From an uncultured Bacillota bacterium (GTDB taxonomy: Bacteria > Bacillota > Clostridia > Christensenellales > UBA1242): a stretch of DNA of 64,000 bases. This document shows, piece by piece, positions 44,937-52,550 of the stretch (its first letter is position 1; every line of letters begins with the position of its first letter). Location: the NCBI GenBank assembly GCA_949283975.1, contig CASDUK010000002.1, positions 166,666-230,665 on the forward strand, given 5' to 3'. A model generated the notes under the pieces. That model made no database searches, was not told where the DNA came from, and saw nothing but the letters and a program-made list of their open reading frames with translations. A program made the translations under genes and the position numbers.

Positions 44937-46967
44937 TTATTTCTCCTCTTTATCTTGTTGCCAGTCAACTTCAATTAGCCTGTCTGAATCAAAAAAGGCA
45001 ACGTTTGGACACTGTTTTCTGTGAACAATAATCCCTCGCCCTTGCGAGATGAACCCAATTATGTCGTCCCCCTCAATTGGGCAGCAACACTTTGCAAATT
45101 TAACCATTAAATTGTTAAGGCCTTTGACGTTGACTTTTTTGTCGCTTGGAACGGCAACCTGGGACTCTATATGGGCAATTTTAAGTTTTTCTTGTTCTTT
45201 TCTAACGTCTGCCTGGTAAATTTGAATTAATTTTCCCGCAAAAACTTTTGCCGAATATGCTCCATATCCAATGCTTGCAAAAAGTTCATCAATTTCTGAA
45301 AAATTATATTTTTCTAAAAGTTTTTGTTCATACTTTTTTTCAGTAACCTTGCTGACGCTGTAGCCAAGATTTTTAATTGCCTGTTCAAACATTGCCTTTC
45401 CGTTTTTAATGTTTTCTTCTTTCATTTCCTTTCTAAAAAATGAAAGAATTTTAGTTTTTGCTTGGCTTGTTTTAACAACCTTCAGCCAATCTCGAGAAGG
45501 GCCTTTTGAATTTGGGTTGGTTATGATTTCAACAATATCTCCGTTTGAAAGCGGCTTTGTTATTGGCATCATTTTTCCGTTAACTTTTGCGCCAACACAT
45601 TGATTTCCAACTTCGGAGTGGATCATATATGCAAAATCTATTGGCGTTGAATTTTCAACCATGTGAAGAACTTTTCCTTTTGGCGTTTGAACAAAAATTT
45701 CTCCGTCATAGATGTCAACTTTAAGAGAAGAAATTAGCTCTTCGCTTGTCATGTTCTTCTCATTTTCCATGATTTCTCTAACCCAACCAAGGCGCTCATC
45801 CAAGGAGTCTTGTTTTTGGCGTTTTTCCTTGTACATCCAGTGGGCAGCAACACCAAATTCTGCCATTCTGTGCATTTGAAGCGTTCTGATTTGAATTTCA
45901 ACCGGAACACCTTCGAACATGATTGTTGTGTGAAGCGATTGATAGCCGTTTGATTTTGGAATTGAAATGTAATCTTTAAACCTGTTTTGAAGAGGCAAGA
46001 AGTTTTCGTTTATTTTGCCAAGAAGGGCGTAGCAATCTGCAACCGAGTTTAAAATCGCTCTAACCGCAACAAGGTCATAAATTTTATCCATGTCCCCGCC
46101 CTTTTCTTTAAGCTTTTTATAGATGCTGTAAATATGCTTTTTTCTCCCCATAATTTCGCCGCTTAGGCCAAGGGCGCGCATGAATTTTTTTATTTCAACT
46201 TTTAAATCTTCAACTGTTTTTTCGCGTTCTATGAATCTTTTATCAACTTCTCTTTTAATTTGAGAATAGACTTCTGGGTTCAACATTTCAAAGGCAATGT
46301 CTTCAAGTTCGCTTTTAATTGAAGAAAGCCCAAGCCTTGCCGCAAGCGGGGCAAAAAGATCTAAAATTTGCTTTGCCTTTTTTGTTGCCCTTTCTAAAAA
46401 TTTTTCGTTTTGCGCAAAAACCGCCGCCCCAAGAGCCTCGCGCGAAGTCTTCTCTCCCGCCGGCGTTTTAATAACTTCTTCAAGGCCTTCATCTAAAAAA
46501 GCAGAGCTAAAATATTTAATTTCTGAAAGAACAAAACAAATTTTAACTAAAATAACTCTAACATCTTTTGCCAAAGCAAAAAACATTTTCCTAATGTTTT
46601 CCGCTTCTTCTTCCTCATTTTTATAGTCTATTTCAAGAAGTTTTTTAAGCGCATGAAGAAAGGAGACAACCTCCTCGCCAAACTCATCTTTAAGTTTTTC
46701 CTTAAACGCTTGCCTTTCTTCTTCAATTTGCTTTTTTCTGCTCTCCTCTTGTTTTTTTGCCTCATCAGTGTTTTTTAGTTCTTCAATTGAGGAAGGCTGA
46801 TAGATTGCTGTTTTTATGTATGGATAGTAAAGATAGCAAGACAAAACGCAATTCTCGTCCAAATGAATTGCCTTAACGCTTTTAATTGCAAGCAAACAAA
46901 TTTCTTGTTCACTTTTAGACGCACAAGCCAAAAAAAGTTTTTTTGCCTTTTCAAGTTTATTTTCCAC
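44937..46967 (-). CDS. rel: (p)ppGpp synthetase of the RelA/SpoT family, hydrolase site degenerate, no ACT domain
   Basis: This 676-aa long RSH protein starts at GTG 46967 (TAAAAT 7 nt upstream, no Shine-Dalgarno). The synthetase domain is intact: SIYKKLKEKGG...YDLVAVRAI at about 285-310, DYISIPKSNGYQSLHT near 335-350, EIQIRT and MAEFGVAAHW. The TGS domain (DGEIFVQTPKGKVL) spans about 417-480. A zinc-finger domain (CCCP...H...CP) lies near 632-660. The hydrolase half keeps its framework (NIRKMFFALAKDVRVILVK; FAPLAARLGLSSIKSELEDIA), but the LLHDVVEDT position reads as CYLYYPY and ADRLHN reads CFVLSE, so the Mn2+ ligands are gone. The C-terminal ACT/RRM domain is missing. Expected to make but not hydrolyse (p)ppGpp. 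Confidence 0.92.
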   Translation of the reverse strand: MENKLEKAKKLFLACASKSEQEICLLAIKSVKAIHLDENCVLSCYLYYPYIKTAIYQPSSIEELKNTDEAKKQEESRKKQIEEERQAFKEKLKDEFGEEVVSFLHALKKLLEIDYKNEEEEAENIRKMFFALAKDVRVILVKICFVLSEIKYFSSAFLDEGLEEVIKTPAGEKTSREALGAAVFAQNEKFLERATKKAKQILDLFAPLAARLGLSSIKSELEDIAFEMLNPEVYSQIKREVDKRFIEREKTVEDLKVEIKKFMRALGLSGEIMGRKKHIYSIYKKLKEKGGDMDKIYDLVAVRAILNSVADCYALLGKINENFLPLQNRFKDYISIPKSNGYQSLHTTIMFEGVPVEIQIRTLQMHRMAEFGVAAHWMYKEKRQKQDSLDERLGWVREIMENEKNMTSEELISSLKVDIYDGEIFVQTPKGKVLHMVENSTPIDFAYMIHSEVGNQCVGAKVNGKMMPITKPLSNGDIVEIITNPNSKGPSRDWLKVVKTSQAKTKILSFFRKEMKEENIKNGKAMFEQAIKNLGYSVSKVTEKKYEQKLLEKYNFSEIDELFASIGYGAYSAKVFAGKLIQIYQADVRKEQEKLKIAHIESQVAVPSDKKVNVKGLNNLMVKFAKCCCPIEGDDIIGFISQGRGIIVHRKQCPNVAFFDSDRLIEVDWQQDKEEK

Positions 46968-47010
46968 AAAGTTTATTTTATAACAAAATAAAAAATTTTA
47001 AAACAAAATA

Positions 47011-47385
47011 TCAGCCTGTTTTCTTTGTTCTTGCTCTAAAGATTAGCGAAAAAATGAATGCAAAGATAACCGCTGCGGCAATTCCGCCCGCCGTTGCCTC
47101 AAGACCTCCTGTAAATATTCCCAAAATTCCCTTGGTTCTAACGGCGCTAATTGCTCCTTTTGCAAGGCTTGCGCCAAACCCAACAATTGGAACGGAAATT
47201 CCCGCTTGAGCTACGCCATAGATATAGTCATAGGCAGTTGTTGCCTCCAAAACTATTCCAAGGAGAACAAAACTAACTAAAATTCTTGATGTTGTCATGT
47301 TTGTTCGAATAACCAAAATTTGCCCCAACATGCAAATGAATCCGCCAATTAAAAATACATATAGATAATTCAAAAAAATTTCCAT
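47011..47385 (-). CDS. spoVAE: Stage V sporulation protein AE
   Basis: The 124-aa membrane protein carries four hydrophobic segments. It shares the SpoVAC/AE fold (LYVFLIGGFICMLGQ; YGVAQAGISVPIVGFGASLAKGAI; GGLEATAGGIAAAVIFAFIFSLI). It is part of the channel that moves dipicolinic acid into the forespore and out at germination. The start at 47385 (ATG 6 nt after GAGGTGG) lies 1 nt past the spoVAD stop, so translation is coupled. Confidence 0.93.
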   Translation of the reverse strand: MEIFLNYLYVFLIGGFICMLGQILVIRTNMTTSRILVSFVLLGIVLEATTAYDYIYGVAQAGISVPIVGFGASLAKGAISAVRTKGILGIFTGGLEATAGGIAAAVIFAFIFSLIFRARTKKTG

Positions 47386-47386
47386 G

Positions 47387-48490
47387 TTATTCCACCTCGA
47401 CATTATATTTTTTTAACTGATTTTTTATGTTCTCAGCAAACCTAAGTTTTTCTTTTTTTGTAACTGTTTTTTGCTCAAACGGAGGGTCCGCCTTAACAAC
47501 AAGCGCATGGGCAATTCCAGGAATGCTTTCACCTTGCTGACAAGCAGTTGTTGAAAGAAGCGCGCCTGTTGCAATGTATAAAACTTTTTTTAATTGCCCC
47601 GTTTTAAGCCTTTCAACAACATAGGAATTAAAAATTGTTGCAGAACAGCCGCAGCCAGAGCCGCCCATCAAAACATTTTGATCGTGATAGAAAATCATTT
47701 GCCCGCAATCGCAATAGTTTTTCCCAAGTTTATAGCCCCGCTCCTCCATTAAGTCAAGCAAAATCTCTGCTCCAAGTTTTCCAAGGTCGCCTGTTAAAAT
47801 AAGGTCATAATCTTCCGGCTTGGTCTTTGTATCCTTAAAAACAGAAATCATAGTTTCCATGGCGGCCGGCGCCATTGCTGCGCCCATGTTGTTAACATCA
47901 CAAACTCCATAGTCCATTGCCTTTCCAAATGTTACGGAATCTATGTATGGCCCTTGCCCGCCAAGTGAAAGAACGGTGCAGCCAGAACCCGTGCACGTCC
48001 ACTGGCTTGTTGGCGGCCTTTGGTTTCCAAGTTCAAGTGGGAATCTAAATTGGCGTTCGGCGGTTGAAAAATGGCTTGATGTTGCACAGGCAACATTTTT
48101 AAAATAGCCGGCGTTAACCATTGACGCGCCAATTCCTATTGAAAGAGCCATTGCCGAACATGCGGAAAAAATTCCAAGGTAACTAACATCAAAAGCCCTT
48201 GCCGCATAACTTGAGGTTATAATTTGATTTAGTAAATCTCCGCAAATTAACATGTCGATGTTATCTGGGCGCAAAAGCGCCTTATCTGTTGCACCAAAAA
48301 TTGCGTGTTCAAGCATCTTGCGCTCCGCCTTTTCATAGGTTTTTTCGCCGAAAAAATCGTCCTTCATAACATAATCAAACATTTCGCCAAAAGGCCCTTT
48401 TCCTTCCTTTGGCCCAGCAATTGAATAATTGCCAATTATTCTGGGCTTGTTTTTTAGCACAATTGTTTGGTTCTTTGTTTCTTTTATCAT
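47387..48490 (-). CDS. spoVAD: Stage V sporulation protein AD
   Basis: This 367-aa protein has a thiolase-like fold and binds dipicolinic acid at the inner spore membrane. Family marks: PRIIGNYSIAGPKEGKGPFG near the start, FFGEKTYEKAERKMLEHA, CSAMALSIGIGASMVNAG at about 112-130, NQRPPTSQWTCTGSGC at about 158-173, and GGSGCGCSATIFNSYV. Slightly longer than Bacillus SpoVAD. AGGAG lies about 6 nt before the ATG. Middle gene of spoVAC-spoVAD-spoVAE; spoVAA, AB, AF and gerA-type genes are not adjacent, as in many Clostridia. Confidence 0.96.
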   Translation of the reverse strand: MIKETKNQTIVLKNKPRIIGNYSIAGPKEGKGPFGEMFDYVMKDDFFGEKTYEKAERKMLEHAIFGATDKALLRPDNIDMLICGDLLNQIITSSYAARAFDVSYLGIFSACSAMALSIGIGASMVNAGYFKNVACATSSHFSTAERQFRFPLELGNQRPPTSQWTCTGSGCTVLSLGGQGPYIDSVTFGKAMDYGVCDVNNMGAAMAPAAMETMISVFKDTKTKPEDYDLILTGDLGKLGAEILLDLMEERGYKLGKNYCDCGQMIFYHDQNVLMGGSGCGCSATIFNSYVVERLKTGQLKKVLYIATGALLSTTACQQGESIPGIAHALVVKADPPFEQKTVTKKEKLRFAENIKNQLKKYNVEVE

Positions 48491-48499
48491 CGCCTTCTC

Positions 48500-48946
48500 C
48501 TAAATAAAAAGATAGATAAGCCCAACAACGGCGCTTGCTAAAACGCCAATTACAATAACCGGCCCAGCAATTGAGAACATCTTTACGCAAAGGCCAAAAA
48601 TTATTCCCTCGTTTTTAAAGTCCATTGCAGGGCTTGTAATTGAATTGGAAAATCCGGTTATTGGAACAATTGAGCCCGCACCGGCAAATGCGCCAATTCT
48701 GTCGTAAACACCAATTCCAGTTAAAAGAGAGGCAATAAAAATTAAAATAATTGAAATGCAGGCCGAAACTGCGCCCCCGGCAAGATCTGGCCAAATTGCC
48801 CTAATTCCATCTCCAATTCCCTGGCCAATCATGCAAATAACCCCCCCAACCCAAAAGGCGTTAAAAAGCGTTGGCCAACTTCTTGTCTTTGGAATTTTTT
48901 GTTTTATGTATTCGTTATATTTTTTGTTTCTATCCTTGTAATTCAT
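48500..48946 (-). CDS. spoVAC: Stage V sporulation protein AC
   Basis: This 148-aa membrane protein starts at the ATG at 48946 (AAAGGAGAG 5 nt upstream). The N-terminus MNYKDRNKKYNEYIKQKIPK is followed by four hydrophobic helices (FNAFWVGGVICMIGQGI; ACISIILIFIASLLTGIGVYDRIGAFAGAGSIVPITGFSNSI). SpoVAC is the mechanosensitive channel subunit for dipicolinate release. First gene of the operon. Transcription should depend on sigma-G, but I could not identify a convincing sigma-G promoter upstream. Confidence 0.95.
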   Translation of the reverse strand: MNYKDRNKKYNEYIKQKIPKTRSWPTLFNAFWVGGVICMIGQGIGDGIRAIWPDLAGGAVSACISIILIFIASLLTGIGVYDRIGAFAGAGSIVPITGFSNSITSPAMDFKNEGIIFGLCVKMFSIAGPVIVIGVLASAVVGLIYLFI

Positions 48947-49062
48947 TTTCTCTCCTTTGCCTTTTTGTATGTTGCGCAAAAACAAAAAAATTAACCCAAA
49001 AACGGATATTTTCAAAAAAAACTAACACAATAAAGCTATAAAAAACTAATTTGGAGGTTTTT

Positions 49063-50889
49063 ATGAAAAAATTTTTAATGGGTCTTTCAATTACTCTCTG
49101 CGCGATTCTAACCCTTTCCCTTGCAGGCTGCGGCGCTTCAAACTCCTCACTTTCCTATACATTGGAATATAATCTGGATAAGCTTACAAGCGCCTTGGAA
49201 CAAACAAAAGATGTTGAAAACGAAGAAATTGTCATTCCCGAGCTATACTCTCTTGAAGCTCCTTCGCAAAACAGCTTGCAAGAAAACGAAAATTTAGAAT
49301 TTAACAAAACAAGTTCGCTTAAAGAAAATCTTTCGAAAAATGGGGTTGAAAACAAATTAGATTCAATTCCTGGCCTTAACAAACAAATTGTTTCGAAAGA
49401 AGAAATTGTTAAGGAGGGAAACAAACTCAAAGAAAATTTAAGAAAAAAAATTAATAATTCCCTCTTTGTCTCGCCGGTTTCAAATCTAACAGAAGGAAGA
49501 TATATTCCAAGAAGAATTTCAAACCAGCCATCAAGCCAAAACTATAATTCATATATAAACAAAGTTGAAGACCTTTATTTAATGATTGATGACGCTGTTG
49601 CGCTAAACCAAGAAGTTAAAAATTGTCGAAAACAAATTCAAAATTGCTGCAACACATTAAAAGTAATTTCAAAACAATTAAAAGCAAACGAAGTTGAACT
49701 TTCTCAAGAGCAAATTAAAAATGCAAACTCGCTTTTAAGAGAACTTGGAAGACTTGTTAACAGGATTGTTGACACCAGAAACGATGTTTCCAACTGTGCG
49801 AAAGAAATTTCTTCTAACAATTCACTAAGTGGCGGAATTGAGCCAATAAGTTCTAAATATATAACTTTTGTAAATTGCCTTAACAACAGGCTTACGGACT
49901 ATCAAAACATTTTGGCCGTTCTTTTAGAACTTCAATCAATTTTAACAACCTCAAACCAAAATTTGGAAGATGAATCTCTTAACAACTTAAAGGATATTGT
50001 TAATGGAAATCCAAATTGTTTAAAAGATGAAAACGGAATTTGTTACTATCTAGACGAGAATGGAAAATATTATTCTCTAACAGAAGATGGCCAAAAAGAA
50101 TATATTTCTGAAGAAAAACTTGAAAATTTGATGAACTTAAACAGGCCAATAATTCAGCCAAGAGAAGTTGTTGACTATGACTCAAAAGAAAATTCACAAC
50201 ATTTTGAAAAAAAAGGCAATCTAGACACATATAACACCCCAACAGTTAAGCCAAACATAATTAACAAAAAGAAACCCAGTCAACCCGCAAACAACAATTT
50301 AAACAATGAAAATAATTCAAACCAAAATAACGGCGCAAATTATATGAGCAACCAAACAATTCAGCAGCCCCAGCCCCAAGTTCCAGTTCAGCCTCTTCCG
50401 AATGCAAACAACTATGGCTATCCTCAAGTTGGTTATGGCTATGGAACAGGAGTTGGAATTGGCGCGGGCGTTCCGGGAATTGGCGCAGGCGTTGGAATTG
50501 GAGGCGCTGCCTATCCGGGCGTTCACAACTATGAAAACGGAACGGTAAACCCATATCGCAACACAGACACATACAAGCTTCCTTCTTCAAACATAATAAA
50601 AACCGAACCCGTCCAAGCCGAAAACATAGACCTTTTACAAAAACCCCTTCCAAACGAAAGAAGGCAAGATTTTAAAAGCTTTTCAGCAATAACTCCAGCG
50701 CAAGAAAATGAAAACAAGGAAGAAGAGCTTTTAGAAACAGAAACCAAGCCAACAAAACAAGAAAATTTTGTTGAAATAAGCCCCCAAACCTCAACACAAA
50801 TTAAAACCGAAACAATAACTAAATATAACAAAACAAACATAAATCCAATAAAAGAAGAGCCGCCTAAAAACCAAGAAACAGCGGCATAG
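49063..50889 (+). CDS. Lipoprotein with coiled-coil and Asn/Gln/Gly-rich tail
   Basis: This 608-aa protein starts at the ATG at 49063, 5 nt after TTTGGAGG. It begins with a lipoprotein signal (MKKFLMGLSITLCAILTLSLAGC, lipid Cys near residue 23). Residues about 40-300 are helical and probably coiled, rich in Glu, Asn, Lys and Leu, with Cys pairs (KNCRKQIQNCCNTLK). A short segment KDENGICYYLDENGKYYSLTEDGQKEYIS (about 320-350) follows. The tail is low-complexity: NNLNNENNSNQNNG, QPQPQVPVQP, then a Gly-Tyr tract (GYGYGTGVGIGAGVPGIGAG), ending in Glu/Lys/Thr-rich sequence. No known family. It is divergent from spoVAC, which hints at, but does not prove, a spore-related role. Confidence 0.75.
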   Translation: MKKFLMGLSITLCAILTLSLAGCGASNSSLSYTLEYNLDKLTSALEQTKDVENEEIVIPELYSLEAPSQNSLQENENLEFNKTSSLKENLSKNGVENKLDSIPGLNKQIVSKEEIVKEGNKLKENLRKKINNSLFVSPVSNLTEGRYIPRRISNQPSSQNYNSYINKVEDLYLMIDDAVALNQEVKNCRKQIQNCCNTLKVISKQLKANEVELSQEQIKNANSLLRELGRLVNRIVDTRNDVSNCAKEISSNNSLSGGIEPISSKYITFVNCLNNRLTDYQNILAVLLELQSILTTSNQNLEDESLNNLKDIVNGNPNCLKDENGICYYLDENGKYYSLTEDGQKEYISEEKLENLMNLNRPIIQPREVVDYDSKENSQHFEKKGNLDTYNTPTVKPNIINKKKPSQPANNNLNNENNSNQNNGANYMSNQTIQQPQPQVPVQPLPNANNYGYPQVGYGYGTGVGIGAGVPGIGAGVGIGGAAYPGVHNYENGTVNPYRNTDTYKLPSSNIIKTEPVQAENIDLLQKPLPNERRQDFKSFSAITPAQENENKEEELLETETKPTKQENFVEISPQTSTQIKTETITKYNKTNINPIKEEPPKNQETAA

Positions 50890-50890
50890 C

Positions 50891-50925
50891 AAAGAAAAAA
50901 CTGGAAACTTCCAGTTTTTTCTTTG
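50891..50925 (+). terminator. Terminator of the lipoprotein gene
   Basis: AAAGAAAAAACTGG-AAACTT-CCAGTTTTTTCTTT forms a long stem ending in a T run, directly after the stop codon. Confidence 0.92.
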
Positions 50926-50941
50926 CTTTAAGCCTCAAAAA

Positions 50942-51632
50942 TACAGAAAAACTATTAGTGCGGCAAAAATTACAAGGAACTTGTAATTTTTCGTCTGGCC
51001 GCGAATAAGAGAAAAAACAAGCGCCAAAGCCGCACGTTTCGCTGACAAGCGAAACTAGGCCAAAGCGCAGTAACGGCCGTTTGAGATTGTTCTTCCTTTT
51101 CTTAAGAAGATATATTGTTATTCACAGAAAAGCTATTTAATTTCCTTACAAGTCGCGGCAAAAATTACAAGAATTGTAATTTTTCGTCTGGCCGCGAACA
51201 AGAGAAAAAACAAGCGTAAACGCCGCATGTTTCGCACACTTGCGAAACTAGGCAAAAGCGCAGTTAACGGCCGCTTGAGATTTATCCTTGCTCTTTTAAG
51301 AGTTACATTTCTAGTTCACAGAAAAGCTATTGTTCTTCCTTTTTAGTCGCGGCAAAAATTACAAGAATTGTAATTTTTCGTCTGGCCGCGTATAAGAGAA
51401 AAAACAAGCGCCAAAGCCGTTCGTTTCGCACACTTGCGAAACAAGGCCAAAGCGCAGTTAACGGCCGTTTGAGATTGTTCTTCCTTTTCTTAAGAAGATA
51501 TATTGTTATTCACAGAAAAGCTATTTAATTTCCTTACAAGTCGCGGCAAAAATTACACGAACAAGAGAAAAAACAAGCGCCAAAGCCGTTCGTTTCGCAC
51601 ACTTGCGAAACAAGGCCAAAGCGCAGTTTTTT
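50942..51632. repeat. Four tandem copies of a structured repeat of about 194 bp
   Basis: Copies begin at 50942 (181 bp), 51123 (194 bp), 51317 (194 bp) and 51511 (truncated, about 120 bp). Each starts with ACAGAAAA-CTATT and contains, in order: CGGC-AAAAATTACAA-GAA-TTGTAATTTTT-CGTCTG-GCCG; a spacer GAGAAAAAACAAGCG; a composite stem GCGC-CAAA-GCC...GTTTCGCA/TGCGAAAC...GGC-CAAA-GCGC; the palindrome AACGGCCGTT; and a second palindrome (TTCTTAAGAA or CTCTTTTAAGAG). Copy 4 lacks the second arm of the first hairpin. Arms change together between copies. No protein frame spans the units. They lie between the 3' ends of the lipoprotein gene and tRNA-Asn. Confidence 0.85.
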
Positions 51633-51661
51633 CTCTATCGCAGGCGTTTGCCTTGCAAACT

Positions 51662-51677
51662 TTAACCGATAGGCCGT
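51662..51677 (+). repeat. Inverted partial copy of tRNA-Asn (anticodon-arm region)
   Basis: TTAACCGATAGGCCGTA-like sequence on the plus strand repeats the anticodon/variable part of the neighbouring minus-strand tRNA-Asn (TTAACCGATAGGTCGTA) with one mismatch. Twelve bases match perfectly (51662-51673 against 51747-51758). Confidence 0.6.
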
Positions 51678-51682
51678 AAAAT

Positions 51683-51711
51683 AAAAAAACAGAGCTTTTT
51701 CTCTCTGTTTG
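51683..51711 (-). terminator. Terminator of tRNA-Asn
   Basis: On the minus strand AAACAGAG / CTCTGTTT form an 8-bp stem followed by T7, 6 nt after the CCA end. Confidence 0.85.
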
Positions 51712-51716
51712 TGTTT

Positions 51717-51791
51717 TGGCGCCTCCTGTAGGATTCGAACCTACGACCTATCGGTTAACAGCCGAGTGCTCCACCGCTGAGCTAAGGAGGC
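51717..51791 (-). tRNA. tRNA-Asn(GTT)
   Basis: Acceptor GCCTCCT pairs with AGGAGGC; discriminator G and CCA are encoded. The anticodon loop CTGTTAA gives GTT. The T arm GTAGGTTCGAATCCTAC is perfect. Confidence 0.97.
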
Positions 51792-51812
51792 ATTTTTCAA
51801 ATTGCAATTTGC

Positions 51813-51841
51813 ATTTTATACCAATTTTTTTTCTTTGTCAA
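51813..51841 (-). promoter_or_regulatory. Promoter of tRNA-Asn
   Basis: TTGACA (51841-51836), 17 nt and TAAAAT (51818-51813). Confidence 0.82.
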
Positions 51842-52037
51842 GTGTTTTTACCTATATAATTAAAATTGATTTGAATTAAAAGGTGTTAATGGCAAAGCCA
51901 ATATGAAAACTATCAATTCTCAATTATTAAAATACAATTTAAATTGGCAAAATAATTTTAATATGTTTTAAAAAAATTTAAAATAATTATTAAATAACAG
52001 GCAAAATTAATAATTTTATTTAAAAAAATTAAAAATT

Positions 52038-52550
52038 TTATTCTTCACTAGTCATATATCGCCACAGGCGGTTTTGATCTTTTATCCTCGCGCTATTTAT
52101 TCCAACGCGTTTTAATGAAACAATTTTTTTTGGTTTTTCACCTTCTTCAAGCCAAATTCTTTTGCTTGTTAAAAGGTCTTCATAGTTGAACGACATGTCT
52201 ATTTTTGCGGCTTTTGTAAGTTTTCCCGGGCCATTAAATTCCCCTGCGGCTCTAATTAAAACCGCCTGTGGCTGACCCTCCTTCCCAGAAACTATATTCA
52301 GCATGTAATGGATTCCATAGTTTAAATAAATGTAACAAATTCCTCCGCGCTCCCACATAATTTTTGACCGCTTTGTCTTTCCGTGAAAAGCATGGCTTGC
52401 GCTGTCTTCCAGCCCAAGATAACATTCGGTTTCTTTTATTTTAAATTTTTTAATGTTTTTTCCGTCGCTTACGCAAAGAATTTTTCCAAGAAGTAATTTG
52501 GAAAGAATTCTTGCATCATTTAGGTAAAAATTTAAATCATCAATTCTCAC
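52038..52550 (-). CDS. mpg: 3-methyladenine DNA glycosylase (AAG/MPG family)
   Basis: The 170-aa enzyme removes alkylated purines from DNA. Motifs: LLGKILCV at about 20-27, KETECYLGLEDSASHAFHGKT (catalytic Glu; about 39-59), and the YIYLNYGIHYMLNIV segment that forms the base-flipping pocket. FNGPGKLTKA near 110 is the usual GPGKL-KA motif. The GTG start overlaps the gltX stop (GTGA), so it is the last gene of hisS-gltX-mpg. Slightly shorter than Bacillus AAG, but complete at both ends. Confidence 0.93.
   Translation of the reverse strand: MRIDDLNFYLNDARILSKLLLGKILCVSDGKNIKKFKIKETECYLGLEDSASHAFHGKTKRSKIMWERGGICYIYLNYGIHYMLNIVSGKEGQPQAVLIRAAGEFNGPGKLTKAAKIDMSFNYEDLLTSKRIWLEEGEKPKKIVSLKRVGINSARIKDQNRLWRYMTSEE

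Noticed and set aside
48947..49020. Possible sigma-G promoter upstream of spoVAC
   Set aside because: A CATACAA-like -10 exists but no acceptable -35 at the right spacing; not strong enough to list.
50942..51632. CRISPR array
   Set aside because: The repeats are about 194 bp, contiguous and without unique spacers; no cas genes are nearby.
50942..51632. Retron msr-msd
   Set aside because: Long hairpins suggested it, but there is no reverse transcriptase and the units are repeated four times.
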